64,000 nucleotides of DNA from assembly GCA_029962745.1 (NCBI GenBank), contig JAPZVO010000101.1, positions 30,580 through 94,579 on the forward strand. The letters are read 5' to 3'. How positions within the stretch are numbered: the stretch's first letter is position 1; the number at the start of each line of letters is the position of its first letter. Below, piece after piece: positions 31,374 through 42,721 of the stretch. This stretch comes from Echinometra lucunter. Its lineage: Eukaryota > Echinodermata > Echinoidea > Camarodonta > Echinometridae. The notes beneath the pieces were generated by a model. It made no database searches. It saw only the letters and a program-made list of their open reading frames with translations, and had not been told where the DNA came from. The position numbers and the translations under genes were made by a program.

Positions 31374-31418
31374 CTGCAGACCACTAGGTCCAGGTCCCAT
31401 CTCATCACCAGTCGGTCC
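31374..31418 (-). CDS. Candidate 45-bp collagen-like (Gly-X-Y) exon
   Basis: On the minus strand a strong acceptor (CCTTTTTCTTTTCAG) is followed by exactly 45 bases and a consensus donor (CTGCAG|GTAAGA). Read in phase 0 it gives GPT GDE MGP GPS GLQ, five triplets of which four begin with glycine. The fourth-from-last triplet start is methionine, a single interruption. Collagen helix exons are typically 45 or 54 bases, start with a full Gly codon and are phase 0, so size, phase and content all agree. No partner exon was found within the window, so introns would exceed several kilobases, or this is an orphan exon. Confidence 0.5.
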
Positions 31419-31974
31419 CTGAAAAGAAAAAGGAACGACGATAATTTTTTTCTTACTATTTTGTTTTAAGAGAAAGATGAAGAAGTTAAACATATTATGT
31501 AATTGCTTCATTAAAGGGGAGTGATACAAGTTTAAGCCTGTACTCTTAAAAGCATGGAGAGAGGGGAAAAGGCCAAACTTTTAACCAACTCTTGGCAACA
31601 CACTGTCCACACAACTATTGGTTGTCATAATAGGTAATCAATACCTTATGTGGCTGAGGAAATTACATGGCGCAAACATAATGTCGGGAAAGCATGCTTA
31701 TCCGTCAAGGTCCGAGATATACAAAGATAATTATGTTCACGCATTAACCAAACATCTCTGGGTTTTTTTTTAAATTATTATTACGCATAAGGAAAATTAT
31801 AAAATGTAGAAAAATGGGGAATAATGCTGTTATTGCTAATAAATTAAAAGCTTAACAAAATTACGAGCATGATATCAATGTAAGAAATGTGTCCTACTCT
31901 ATAGGACTTGCTGAAGAATTTCAGGATTATGAATTCTCAAATATGAAGTTCCGTTCGTACTAAGTTCAGCGATC

Positions 31975-32330
31975 GCTTCTAATGTTGTAGCGAATGGCGG
32001 AACTGTTGTATTCGGGTTCCTTTGGATCATGAATGATGAAATAATACTTACCAAAACTCATCTAAATAGCGTTTGTTCCCCCAACATTTCGAACAAAAAT
32101 TGGAAAAAATGAATGCAAGCACAAAAATGTAAGAAATAACTACTAATTACCATGATTTTCTCCAATTGGGGGTAAATACTAAGTTCCGAACATTAGTTCT
32201 GTTCCTAAAACACGTATAATGATGTATGGATCGCTTCCAGTGCTGTAGTGAATGAAGGAAACGGTTGTATTCGTATTCGTTCTCTTTGCTTGGGCGCGAA
32301 ATCATGAACAAACAGTGGCACAGACACAGC
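31975..32330 (+). repeat. Diverged direct repeat, period about 254 bp
   Basis: GATCGCTTCTAATGTTGTAG (about 31973) and GATCGCTTCCAGTGCTGTAG (about 32230) begin two segments that continue with (G)AATGxxGGAAC(T/G)GTTGTATTCG and a downstream ATCATGAA word. Confidence 0.5.
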
Positions 32331-32439
32331 GCATGTGTGATAAGTTCACTCCTTTACAATCTGATCACTATATGGAATATGGAATCAACGGTCTCGCCGT
32401 CCATTGTCTATGGGCGCTCACGCTCTTCGCCCCCGTTCG

Positions 32440-33175
32440 CGCGTTTCCGTTTTACACCGTAGCCTAGGCAGTTTTTCGATTAATTGCATCAAACGTGCTG
32501 GTTTCAAAGTCCAGGTTTCGTTTCAGCACCATAGAGATATAAATCTCTGTTTTCAGCTCTCCTACGCCTATACCACGTACAGCGGCGCCCGCGGCGATCG
32601 TGTATGTGTACAGAGAGAATAGATGAAAGAAAGGCAAAGAAATACAGAAGGAAAAGAGGCCTTCAAGGAACTGAAGGCAAAGAAACAGAAGAGAGGATTG
32701 CCCAAAGAAATGTAAAAAGGAAAAGATGGATCCATAGGCCTAGAACTAGAAGTCCATAAAGAAAAGGGAAGGTATAGACACAAGAAAAAAATTACACGAA
32801 GAAATAGTGAATTATGTATCCTTTGTTCTTTCTTCATGTATTTCTTTGTTCTTCCTCTCATCTATCCTCTCCCATATCCTATGTTTTTATTTGTTCTTCT
32901 TTCCATTTATCTTCTTCTCTCTCCTTATGTATTTCATTGTTGTTGTTGTTGTTTTTCTCCTTTAGATAAGATCAGGCTCAGCCACAGAGAAATATATATA
33001 ACTCCGGATATAACTCTATGGGCTCAGCTCGTTCGCGCAGTTATGACGATGTGCATGCAGTGGATATATCTTGGCTGTCGTCTATGTGCGCTGAGGACTT
33101 AAACTCTTTCACCAGAGCACTTGTAGGATTTTTTCGCGAAAATGCCTAGGCAAGGTTGTGTAAAACGGAAACGCG
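32440..33175. repeat. Inverted repeat pair about 0.7 kb apart
   Basis: CGCGTTTCCGTTTTACAC (32440-32457) with GTGTAAAACGGAAACGCG (33158-33175) is an 18-bp perfect pair. GCCTAGGCA (32462) and TGCCTAGGC (33143) extend it inward. Between them lie a purine-rich block (32.6-32.8 kb) and a pyrimidine-rich block (32.81-32.96 kb). It may be the remains of a TIR element. No target duplication was seen. Confidence 0.5.
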
Positions 33176-33199
33176 CCCCGTTCTCGGTCGGGACGCAAG

Positions 33200-34215
33200 G
33201 TCCGCGCTCGACACACGACATGGCCATGGTTTCTTTGCCTATTTTCTTCGCCTTCCTCACCAATCACCGTTTCAAAGTCGAAATTCAAGCCTGCGAGGCC
33301 GTCCCACAGTTTGTCGGTTGCTTCAACGCAAAAGGCATGCGGCAATGCGGTGTTGTTCCAACTGAACACAGCCTAAAGATCTCACACGCAAAAATGTCAA
33401 TTTGATGATTTTAAAGATCACGGCATCGGTGTAGCGCTTTACTTGACTGCATCAATACGATGGTCCTTGCTTCTTATGTGGCTCCTCAACTTGGCCTTTC
33501 ACTAAAACTGATTGGTGAGATTTGGGGGAGCGAGCAGGCCGAAGGAACGGACGCTTTCCGTGGAGACCCCTTGCTGCTCACGGCGATAACAGCTGTGCCC
33601 TCTGTCGTGGTCCCTCCCCCAATCCTTTCATATAGGAGGCACCTATCAAGAGATCAACAACTTCAATAGGATGAGTATCAACTTGCATTGCGACCTACAC
33701 GCAGACGATCCGCGTGAACCCATCCTACTACTGTTAACGACGCACAGAGGGCCAGGATGGCTCCAAAGTGTGCCAAAATTCATATTCACTCAGTTTTACT
33801 CAAATATTATGGTTTAATGATGGGTCTTAAGGAAATCGGACCCGTAGAATCTAATGAAAACAATTTCAAACACCTGTGACGTCATTAAAACACCGATTTC
33901 GGATTGGCTGTCGAAGTGCAATGAGAACTGATGTCTCTAGCCATTCGCTGTAGTTCTTCTCGATAAACTTTGCACATTATGCCATTTCTTTCCCCCTCCA
34001 CATACCCCAGTATATTGTACATAAAACCTTTTATAGATATGAATAAATAGTAATTCAGACATAATTTAGTTATCGAAATCATGATATCATCTAGTCCATG
34101 CATTCTTTCGGTCATTTTGTCGTATTGTTCATGATGTCAAAAGAATGAATGAATTATTTTGAAAAGTCTTCGAAATTATTTCTGAAGATTTACTGAAAAG
34201 AGGAATACATGTAGA
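33200..34215. other. No gene seen
   Basis: Mixed-composition sequence. Overlapping 69-87-codon open frames on both strands near 33.1-33.4 kb have no recognisable content and no consistent splice borders. Confidence 0.4.
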
Positions 34216-34221
34216 TAGATA

Positions 34222-34260
34222 TACAGATTGAATTGAATTGAATTGAATTGAATTTATTTT
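34222..34260 (-). repeat. (TTGAA)n pentamer tail of the LINE
   Basis: Five GAATT/TTGAA pentamers mark the 3' terminus of the minus-strand LINE. Short tandem tails replace poly(A) in CR1/L2-group elements. Confidence 0.8.
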
Positions 34261-34643
34261 CATACTTCACAAGAGAACAAAATAATAGCATAATACAAGA
34301 AATACATTTGGTTACATAGAAAAATACAAAGATAATGGCAGTAAATAAAGTGAAATATGAAGGAACCTGCATGAAAAGCAGAGCTTGTAGTGTCTGCAGG
34401 TTCCTTAAAGTAATTATGAAGTTCGTAAGGAGATCGGACACTAAAGAATAATTAGACTACAAAGGAAAAGCCAAACATTAGCACAAAATCAAGGGGTAAA
34501 GAATTAGAGGAAAAGTGGACAATGTGAAATATAGGAGGGGGATGAGCGAAGAATGAAAAAAATAAATAAATAAAAAACTATACCACATTATATCTTTAAA
34601 AAGGTACAAATCAAATACATTACATATATTCAGCCAGTGCGTC

Positions 34644-37600
34644 TTAACGGTGTCCATAACTGGACAAAAGAAATGATTTCAGTTTACATTTAAACATACT
34701 TAGAGATAAACAGCTAGTTATTTCGCTTGGAAGATTATTCCAAAGCCTTGGTCCTTCGAATACAATTGTTCTTTGAGCAAATAACGTGCGAGTACGTGGA
34801 AGGTGAAATGAGTCCCTTTGGCGGGTAGGGTAAGAATGGATGAGGTTGTTTCTTTGAAACAAGGAAGAAAACATTTCCGGTAAATTATCTTTTGAGAGCT
34901 GAAACATGAATGTACCCAAATGAAATTCGTAAAGATCATGAATTTTCAGGATTTTATTTTTTATGAATAATGGATTTGTGTGTGCATAAAAGTCAGATTG
35001 GTTAATTACCCTAATTGCCCGTTTTTGTAGTTTGAATAACATTTCTAATACAGTCTTGTTTGTATTACCCCAAGCCAATATACCATAATTTAATCGTGAT
35101 GAAATGAGAGTCATATATAAGTTTAATAGTATATAATCAGGGAAAAAGATTTTTAGCTTGCTTAAAATACCAATACTCCTAGAAGTCAATTTACTCAAGT
35201 AATTAATGTGACACTTCCAAGACAAATCATGATCAATATAGAGCCCAAGAAATTTGGTGGAATCAACCTGTAATAAATTTACATTATCCATGACTACTTG
35301 ACCAGGTAAACTTTTGAGAGAATTACTAAATATCATAAAATTAGTTTTCTTAACATTAAGTGACAACTTGTTAGCTCTAATCCAAGACTGAACTGATAGA
35401 AGTTCTGTATTCAAAGTATTAAGTAGCGTATGTGGGTCACGATGAGACAGAAAAAGATTAGAATCATCAGCAAACAAAATAAATGACAAAATATTGGAAG
35501 AATTCTTAAAATCATTAATGTAAAGAATAAAAAGTAAGGGACCAAGGAGTTATCCTTGGGGTACTCCGCAAGATATTGATTTCAAACTAGAATTTATACC
35601 TGTATAAGAAACAAATTGTTTACGAGAACTGAGGTAGCTCCTGAACCAGTCCAAGGCCTTCCCACGAATACCATAATGTGATAATTTATTTAACAATATA
35701 TCATGATTGATCGTGTCGAAAGCCTTGGAAAGGTCCAGGAATATACCAACAGTATGTAATGACTTATCGACAGCACATGCCACCTTGTCAATAAAAGAAA
35801 GTAAGGCATGAACGGTTGAATGTTTTTTCCTGAAACCAAACTGAGAGTCACTTAATATCTGACAGTCGGTTAAAAATTTGATTAAGCGTGAGTATACTAT
35901 TTTTTCTAATAACTTTGAAAGGGAAGTGAGAAGTGAAATTGGACGATAGTTGCAAACTTCTCGTTTATCATCTTTTTTAAAAACAGGTATAACTTTTGCT
36001 ACTTTCATATTGCAAGGAACAACTCCATTTACTAATGATAGATTAAAAATATATGTCAAAGGTGAGAGTATTTCATTAATTACCCTTTTCAAAAAAAAAT
36101 TTGTTATTCCATCACCACCAGGACTCTTATTGCATTTTAAATTATTTACAATATCTTTAACTTCGTATTCGACTATAGGGGTAAGGAAAATAGATTGCGG
36201 ATTAAGATTATTTAAAAACGATGTAAATTCTCTATCAGATTCAGGGATATTCCTTTAGAGATTAGTACCAATGTGAACAAAGTAATCGTTGTACAACTCG
36301 GCTATTTCAGTAGGATCTTCAATAATTCTCCCGTTGTGTGAAATTTCTTTTGTTGGTTCGGACTTTTTGTTTGATCGTAGGACCTTGTTTATCACCCTCC
36401 ACGTACTCGAAATATCGTTCTTGTACTTGTTGAATTGATCAGAAAAATACATTTTTTTGGCGAGACGCAGGGAAGTTGTCAGTACATTACGATATCGAAT
36501 ATATTTCCTTTTAAGTTTATCTTTACCAGGCTGTTTCTTGTATTTGCAAAATAAATTGTTTTTGCGGTTGATAGACTTAAGGAGAGATTGAGAGATCCAG
36601 GGGAGTCTAGGTGTCTTTTTATATGTGGAGCGGGAAAACTTCTTAAGGGGGATTGTAGCATTATAAGTAGACATAAAAAGATCCAAGAATTTGTCAAAAC
36701 AAATATCCGGGTCTTGAATGTTATAGATTACATTCCAGTCGATCTCATTTAATCTCTCCCCAAATCTATTTAAATTTTCTTCTGATATGTCTCGAACACT
36801 AATTGATGCAGATTTATTGTTATCTCTGCCTAAAAACACCTCAACAAAAATTGGGAAATGGTCTGACAAATCAGACACCAAAATGCCAGATGACGTACTA
36901 GATAAACTATTTACAAAAATATTGTCTATCAAAGTTGACGACGAGTCTGTAATTGTAGTTGGTTTGGTAATTGAGGGTATAAAAGAGCTAGATAACATGA
37001 CATTAAGAAACTCCTGGCAAGAAGAAACAGTGTTACAATGCAATAAGTCTAGATTGAAGTCGCCCATAAGAAAGACATTCTTGTTGTAAAGAACAGGAGA
37101 TGACAGTAAGTTTTGGAGACAATCCAAAAAATCTTGAGTGTTACCTTTTGGAGGCCTGTATATTTCGCCAACAACCATTTGCTTCTTGTCAGGCATTTCA
37201 ATTTGAATAAAAATACATTCAATAAAATCAGACATTTCATTTAGCTCTTTTAGTTCTCTGACATTTAAATTATTAGACACGTAAAACCCGACCCCTCCCC
37301 CTCTTTTATGTTCTCTGTTATTAGAATAAAAGGTAAACCCATCAATAGAAACAAGAGAGTATTGAAAATCATTCAACCAGGTCTCAGATAAACCAACACA
37401 GTAACCATAATGGAGTTGATGAATAAGAGAATGAAAGTGATCCACATTCTTATTGAGACTTCTCACATTATGGTGCATGAGAAAGAGTTCGTCCTTTGAT
37501 TTCAATGAGTTACTGATGACGTTGTCAACTGAAAAGTATCTGGACGATAATTTGTGCAAGGGTACATCGTTGGAATCTAAGTCAAATAAAAGATCAGGTG

Positions 37601-37721
37601 TTTGGAGGTTTAAATACCGTGGGAGATCACCATGGTCATTTACGTCAATATACTCATTACCCATATACAATGAAATAAATGTAGAAAGGAATGTGTGGAG
37701 GTGATTGAAATTGACTATCAA
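34644..37721 (-). pseudogene. LINE ORF2: endonuclease-reverse transcriptase with two in-frame stops
   Basis: A single frame spans 1,026 codons. Endonuclease motifs: FLMHHNVRSLNKN, VGLSETWLND (E), RGGGVGFYVSN, GEIYRPPKGN, LMGDFNLDLL (D, N), LIDNIFVN, SDLSDHFPIF (SDH). Reverse transcriptase motifs: SPGGDG, IPVFKKDDKREVCNYRPISL, FGFRKKHSTVHAL, FLDLSKAFDTINHDIL, GVPQG, FADDSNLFLS (catalytic DD), then LGLYIDHDLSW and the C-terminal RLWNNLPSEI block. Stops are at 36255-36257 (between endonuclease and RT) and 35550-35552, where TAA replaces the Ser codon after GVPQG (usually PQGS). No frameshift was seen. It encodes the nicking and copying enzyme of the LINE; this copy is dead by two point changes. 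Confidence 0.93.
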
Positions 37722-39388
37722 AAGACGAACTCTTTAATACTGTTGAGCAACCATCAAGAAGAAAAGACTGTGTAAGGCAGTAACAATACAATGAAATGCT
37801 ATAAAAAGTGATTAACATATGAATGCTGTAGAATTGAATTGATTTCAAACCAAGAAGTAATAAGAATGGCAATTTCATTAAGACACAAAATACATGTAGA
37901 GAGAAAATACAATGTAAGACGCACTGACTGAACAATAATACCAAATACATGTAAAGCCGTGAAAAAACGGCAATAATGTTGGATGAAACATCCAAAGTAA
38001 TAAAAATATATTTAGATAAATTCAATATTAACAATTCATGCACAGAAAATGTTGTCCTGAGCATTGTATTGCAATAAATCAGCAGATTTGCAGCCAAATT
38101 ATTGTATAAGTATAGGTACGGTCAAAAAGAAAATTGAAAACACAGAAATCTAAGAAACTAGTTGAGAATCATGCAAGTACAAAATCCTAAAAGCTTCTCA
38201 ATTAAGACAAAATAGTAAATATTTTACTTTCATATGAACATATTTATGTGATATAGCTATAATTGGTATAAGAAAAAGAAAAAAAGGAGATGCGTAAACA
38301 GTGAGCATGACAGGCTAAGAGAGCCAAACAAGATAACTTGGCGAGCCGAAGAATTTCGGCAAGCAAGGCATATCTGTGAGCAAGACAACTTCAAGAGCCG
38401 AACAATTTCGGCAAGAAGACCTATCTCCTGCTATCAACAAATCATGCAATATTGCATATAGAAAATGCAATTAAGATACTCAAATAACATGTATGTAAAT
38501 TAGCTGTAATTGGTATAAGAAAAAGAAAAAAAGGAGATGCGTAAACAGTGAGCATGACAGGCTAAGAGAGCCAAACAAGATAACTTGGCGAGCCGAAGAA
38601 TTTCGGCAAGCAAGGCATATCTGTGAGCAAGACAACTTCAAGAGCCAAACAATTTCGGCAAGAAGACCTATCTCCTGCTATCAACAAATCATGCAATATT
38701 GCATATAGAAAATGCAAATAAGATACTCAAATAACATGTATGTAAATTACATAATTTTGTGAGTAAATGTTACATGTGGTAAATAGCCTCATTTAGAAAA
38801 GATGTCAAGCCCAAAAACAACAAACCGAATGATCGGTATTTAAGGATTTGCCCGAAAATGTATCGGCAGCATGGCGGATTTAACCACAGGAGTTGAATAG
38901 CTAAAATATCAATAGGATTGAACCTTTCACTCCAGAAGAAATGTTCCAAAAGCATATAGATTGTAATTGTACAGCCATTGTTAGAGATATATGAGTTATT
39001 TCTGGCCAAAAAAGAGATCAGAATGTTTATGTTAATAACATCGATAGAAAAAAAGTATCTCAGCTATCAGAATGTCAATATGTCTATATTATACACAAAC
39101 AAAATGCTTTATAAGCACTCAAAATTATTAGACTGTAGTATTTAAACAGATTAACGATCATTGACATAGTGACAAACATATGAAGAGCGTTCATGTTTTA
39201 AATGAACAAATATATATCGTAATAATTCAAGGTGAGTTATAAGTAGCTCCTGGTTGGAGTGTAGAAAAACAAGAGTATTGTTAATTAACATCAGGCAACA
39301 GTTATTAATTATACGTGGTTTTCAATGGAAGTTGCCAGTTGCTTCAAGAAGAAGGGAATGAAATAGTAAGTAGATGATGTTGCTAGAC
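37722..39388 (-). other. Long ORF1-ORF2 spacer of the LINE
   Basis: A 1.67-kb gap without a convincing open frame separates ORF1 and ORF2, much longer than the usual LINE spacer. Besides the 247-bp duplication I see only AT-rich sequence. ORF2 may be expressed from an internal start or promoter; nothing in the sequence proves it. Confidence 0.5.
38254..38747 (-). repeat. 247-bp tandem duplication in the LINE ORF1-ORF2 spacer
   Basis: Bases 38254-38500 recur at 38501-38747 with about three differences (CTAT/CTGT, GCCGAAC/GCCAAAC, AATT/AAAT). Within each copy AATTTCGGCAAG occurs twice. It is either a recent duplication or a feature of this LINE subfamily. Confidence 0.92.
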
Positions 39389-40276
39389 TCACTCAGTGAA
39401 GCTTTTCCACTCTCTAGTGTTTTTCTCTTTCCATAGCAAAACGACTTTCGTGCCAACTACAGAGATTTTTGTAGACAAGCCTTTATCCTTTCTGAGCTTG
39501 TAGGCCGACTTGGCGAGTAGACTTCTACGAGCTTTCATCTCGGGGGGAAGATCTGTAAGGACCGAAAGCCGCGCCCACTGGGTACGTTGCGGGGGGGTGT
39601 CGAGAGCTCTGGCCTCATGTTGGTTGACTGGGGGTGGGCGCCGCGAGCGATTTTCGTAAGCAGTGAGAACTAGATTTCGATCCCGCATATACACAAATTT
39701 CGCGATGACGGCTTTTGGTGGTGCTGGGGGCTGGTTGGTGCTGGCGACGTCCCGACGGGGTAGCCGATGAGCATTTACCAGAGCGATGTTCTCTGCGACT
39801 TCGTTACGAATACCAAGGTGTATGAATACATCCCGTAGCAAATCGTAGATGTTTTCATCTCGATCCTCTGGTAATCCATAAAACAGAAGATTAGAGCGCC
39901 GATTGTAGATCTCCGTTTCTAGTAACTTCACTTTCAGCTGGGAGATTTCTAGAGACATTCTCTCTTCCAACCCGGGTAACTTCCGTTGCTCAAGATCGCT
40001 GATTCTATCAGAATTAGATGTGACCGAAGCTTCAACATCTTCTAATTTAGATTTGATAGAGGTTACTTCTCTGGTCAAGGCTTCTAACTTCACGCAAACA
40101 TCAGCAGAAGACTCCTTAACAGATCGGTACACATCCGCAAGCGTAGGTTCAATTTGAGCTGGACGTGGAGGTGCGGCAGCAGACGGGCTGGTATGGGCCG
40201 GTTCGCTAGTCCCTACGGCTTTACTCTGAGAAGAGGGTGCGGTTTTAGATCTGGTAGCAGGACCGGGAGGAGGCAT
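39389..40276 (-). CDS. LINE ORF1: L1-ORF1p-like RNA-binding protein
   Basis: The product should be an RNA chaperone that packages the LINE transcript. A Pro/Ala/Ser-rich N-terminus (MPPPGPATRSKTAPSS) is followed by a coiled coil of roughly 70 residues (VKLEALTREVTSIKSKLEDV... to KLLETEIYNRRSN). Then comes an RRM-like region (NLLFYGLPEDRDENIYDLLR, VIAKFVYMRDRNLVL) and a basic C-terminal domain (ARRSLLAKSAYKLRKDKGLS). This order matches L1-type ORF1 (Transposase_22-like), which also occurs in some CR1/L2-group elements. I chose the ATG at 40276 rather than the in-frame one at 40327, because family proteins begin near the Pro-rich stretch. About 295 residues, intact. Confidence 0.8.
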   Translation of the reverse strand: MPPPGPATRSKTAPSSQSKAVGTSEPAHTSPSAAAPPRPAQIEPTLADVYRSVKESSADVCVKLEALTREVTSIKSKLEDVEASVTSNSDRISDLEQRKLPGLEERMSLEISQLKVKLLETEIYNRRSNLLFYGLPEDRDENIYDLLRDVFIHLGIRNEVAENIALVNAHRLPRRDVASTNQPPAPPKAVIAKFVYMRDRNLVLTAYENRSRRPPPVNQHEARALDTPPQRTQWARLSVLTDLPPEMKARRSLLAKSAYKLRKDKGLSTKISVVGTKVVLLWKEKNTREWKSFTE

Positions 40277-40479
40277 GTTGAGTAATGAGACAACAAAATT
40301 ACAGCTTAGAGTACTTGTGGTGACCAAAAGCGTAGATATTATGTCCCAGTTGGTAAAGTAAATTCAAAAGTTGATGAAAAATTATGACTGACCGTTCAAA
40401 ATATCCGTGTTAGAAAAAATTCGGCTTTGGCTACAAGAGCCGCTGATTTACACGTCCGTCTCCGATGATAACATGGCGC

Positions 40480-40945
40480 AGATAGATGGATGGATGCATG
40501 CATAGATAGATAGATAAATGAATAAATAAATAGATTGAGGGATACAATCCAGGCTGTAAATAGATTGATGAATAGGTAAATTGATTGGGGCGGTATACTC
40601 GTATAGATAGACAGATGGATGGATAAATAGAGGGATTCCTAAAGATATGTGGATGAATAGGATAGATATAGATAGAGGAATGCATGGGCCTAATGACAGA
40701 TACTACAGATGGATGGATGGGTAGATAGATAGATAAATAGATAGAGGGATAGGTCTAGATATATACGTGGATGAATGGATAGAATGATAGAGAGGTGGAT
40801 ACGTGTAGATAGATAGATCATAGAAAGACAGATTTGTAGATGATGTAGATGGATGGATGGATAGATAGATAGGTAAAGAGGGATAGGTGTAGACAGATAG
40901 GTGGATGAAAAGATAGAGGGAGTACATGTATAGATAGATGAATGA
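40480..40945. repeat. (GATA)n/(GGAT)n imperfect microsatellite
   Basis: About 460 bases of ATAGATAG and ATGGATGG tetramers interspersed with short unique words. Minus-strand open frames rich in Ile-Tyr-Pro-Ser are artefacts. Confidence 0.9.
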
Positions 40946-41812
40946 GCGGTTAGCTATATAGTTAGTACAGTCATTCGTGGAAATGACTCACGAGTAATAC
41001 CACTTTCACACCAAAGAAATATAACGGAATACAAGCGTTTTTTGAAAAAAACGCTTTGGTATGAACACTCGGCAAAGCGTCATATTTGAAAACGGAATCA
41101 AATATTCCGCAATCTACGTGTGAGGTCTATCACTAGGTTTTGAGGTGTTTTGAAAACGGAATATTCTAAATATGACGCTTTATTTTTTGGTATGTACAGA
41201 AAAAAGGAAATAAAGCGGAATGAAATGTCAAAGGTCAACCAGGTTCCCACCAAAAACCTGGAAAATGCGGGAAACGAGTGAAAACGCGGGTATCTTCGAT
41301 CGCAGCGCTAGCGAGCTGCATGGATCGGCATGGCAGTGCAGCGTACGTTCGTGGACGCGAATCATGTATGAAGAAACAAACGCGTTAGCATTCGTACATG
41401 AGTTTAAAAATTAAACTATACATACAAATAAAAAAAATAATTATTCAGTAAATTTAAACAAATTGCAATAAGTTAAGTAATAATTATACATTTTATTCTG
41501 AATAACTGATTTGTTTTGTTACATATATCAAATAAAACAAAAAAAAAATAAGTTTACGAATGTTTACGTATACGTTGGGTGTTTGTATACCGCGCGCTTA
41601 TACCACAGAAATAGAAGACGTAAAAAGCTCATGCGGACTCGAAAACATAGCCAGCGTTCGTACGGGATCACGTGATATCCGCCATCTTGGTTAGTCCTCT
41701 GTTTACGTCCGCTCACTGTATTTTCCACCGGCTAGAATTTCTTGCATTTTTTACTGCTTTCTTAGCTCTGTGTTGTTTTTACGGCATATAACTCTACCAA
41801 TCGTTAAGAGAA

Positions 41813-41836
41813 TGGATGCAGGAAGGCTTCTACAGG
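41813..41836 (+). CDS. Candidate first exon inside the 4.5-kb element
   Basis: ATG GAT GCA GGA AGG CTT CTA CAG followed by GTTAGT gives an eight-codon exon with a consensus donor (CAG|GTTAGT). It lies about 560 bases before the acceptor of the THAP exon. Direct phase-0 joining reaches a stop after a few codons, so either an exon is missing or the call is wrong. Confidence 0.25.
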
Positions 41837-42398
41837 TTAGTGGGTTTTATTCAATGCAGTCTTGAAATATTATTAGGGTGTAAAGAGACTGTCAATGACG
41901 GTGTTCTGGGTAGCCCGTATTTGTAGTTGTAGTCCCATCTGTTCGTTTTGATGTTTTATTTTAATGGGACAACAGTAGTGTATGTTCAAAATCCTACCTA
42001 GAAAGCCTAGATTAACGTAAAGTTTGTTGTTAAATCATACTAAGCCTTTTTTATTTGATATTTGCAACTTGTGGTTTTGTCTAACAATTATTAATAATGA
42101 AATTGGATCTATTCAAGACATGGTGGTGTAGTCTGTAGATGTAACTTTTTAGATGTCTTAAGTACAGTTACTTCTCTTTTTTCATTATTGTTTGAATTTC
42201 TAATCTTTTTGGAATACTACATTTTTGTCAAAGAAATTATTTACATGACAGTTGGATAAGTTTTACTTATACTATATTTTTTCAGGAAATTGATTGTAAT
42301 TCTTAGATTAGAAATTAGTTTGACCTATCATGGTATTTACTTTTACGACTTACTTATGACCTATCAACAAATGATTCTTTTCTTCTTTCCAATTCTAG

Positions 42399-42721
42399 GT
42401 TTCCAAGAGGACATCATTCTTCTGAAGGAATTCCCAGCGAACATGAGAAGAGATGGTTTTACGCCCAGCCAGTATTCAAGTTTATGTTCCAACCACTTTG
42501 TAGAGGAAAGAAGAGAAAAGCTTCGATCCTACTGGGTAGGCAATTCAACTGTGTTGATTCAGGCATTTTCTTGTCCTTGTTGTCAGAAGCTTCACCACAA
42601 AGATGCTTTCTCATATACCGATTTAAAGATTAATGCATCTGATCCATTTGAGTATGATGCAATATGTTTTGTTATTTATCACTATGGACGTGCATTCTGT
42701 TTACTTTTTGTGCTCATTTGA
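42399..42721 (+). pseudogene. THAP-type zinc-finger fragment
   Basis: After a TTCTTTCCAATTCTAG acceptor the frame reads EDIILLKEFPANMRRDGFTP then SQYSSLCSNHFVEE, matching the second half of a THAP domain. The RRDGFTPSxYSxLCSxHF block with its C-x2-H zinc ligands is diagnostic. The first Cys pair and the AVPTIF box are not visible. The usual FP before the helix appears only in another frame (TTT CCA), hinting at a one-base slip. A second CPCC pair follows. THAP domains bind DNA and occur in P-element-type and some ISL2EU/Harbinger-related transposases as well as host factors. Probably a decayed transposase N-terminus. Confidence 0.62.

Larger units (their letters stand above)
34222..40470 (-). 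mobile_element. Near full-length LINE (CR1/L2-Jockey group), minus strand
   Basis: Reading the minus strand: a short 5' region after a GATA microsatellite; ORF1 (40276-39389); a 1.67-kb spacer with a 247-bp tandem duplication; ORF2 (37721-34644); and a ~400-base 3' UTR ending in (ATTCA)n-type pentamers at 34.23-34.25 kb. ORF2 keeps one frame throughout with only two stops, so the copy is young. AGATAGAT lies next to both ends (about 34213 and 40475), compatible with insertion into or next to a GATA array, though the array's repetitiveness makes this a weak target-duplication call. Confidence 0.85.

Noticed and set aside
33109..33405. Overlapping 69-87-codon frames on both strands
   Set aside because: Mutually exclusive, no domain, no splice consistency; likely due to locally higher GC.
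42290..42398. Upstream extension of the THAP frame to the ATG at 42290
   Set aside because: It runs through an intron-like pyrimidine tract and acceptor. The Phe/Leu/Ile-rich peptide is not part of a THAP domain.
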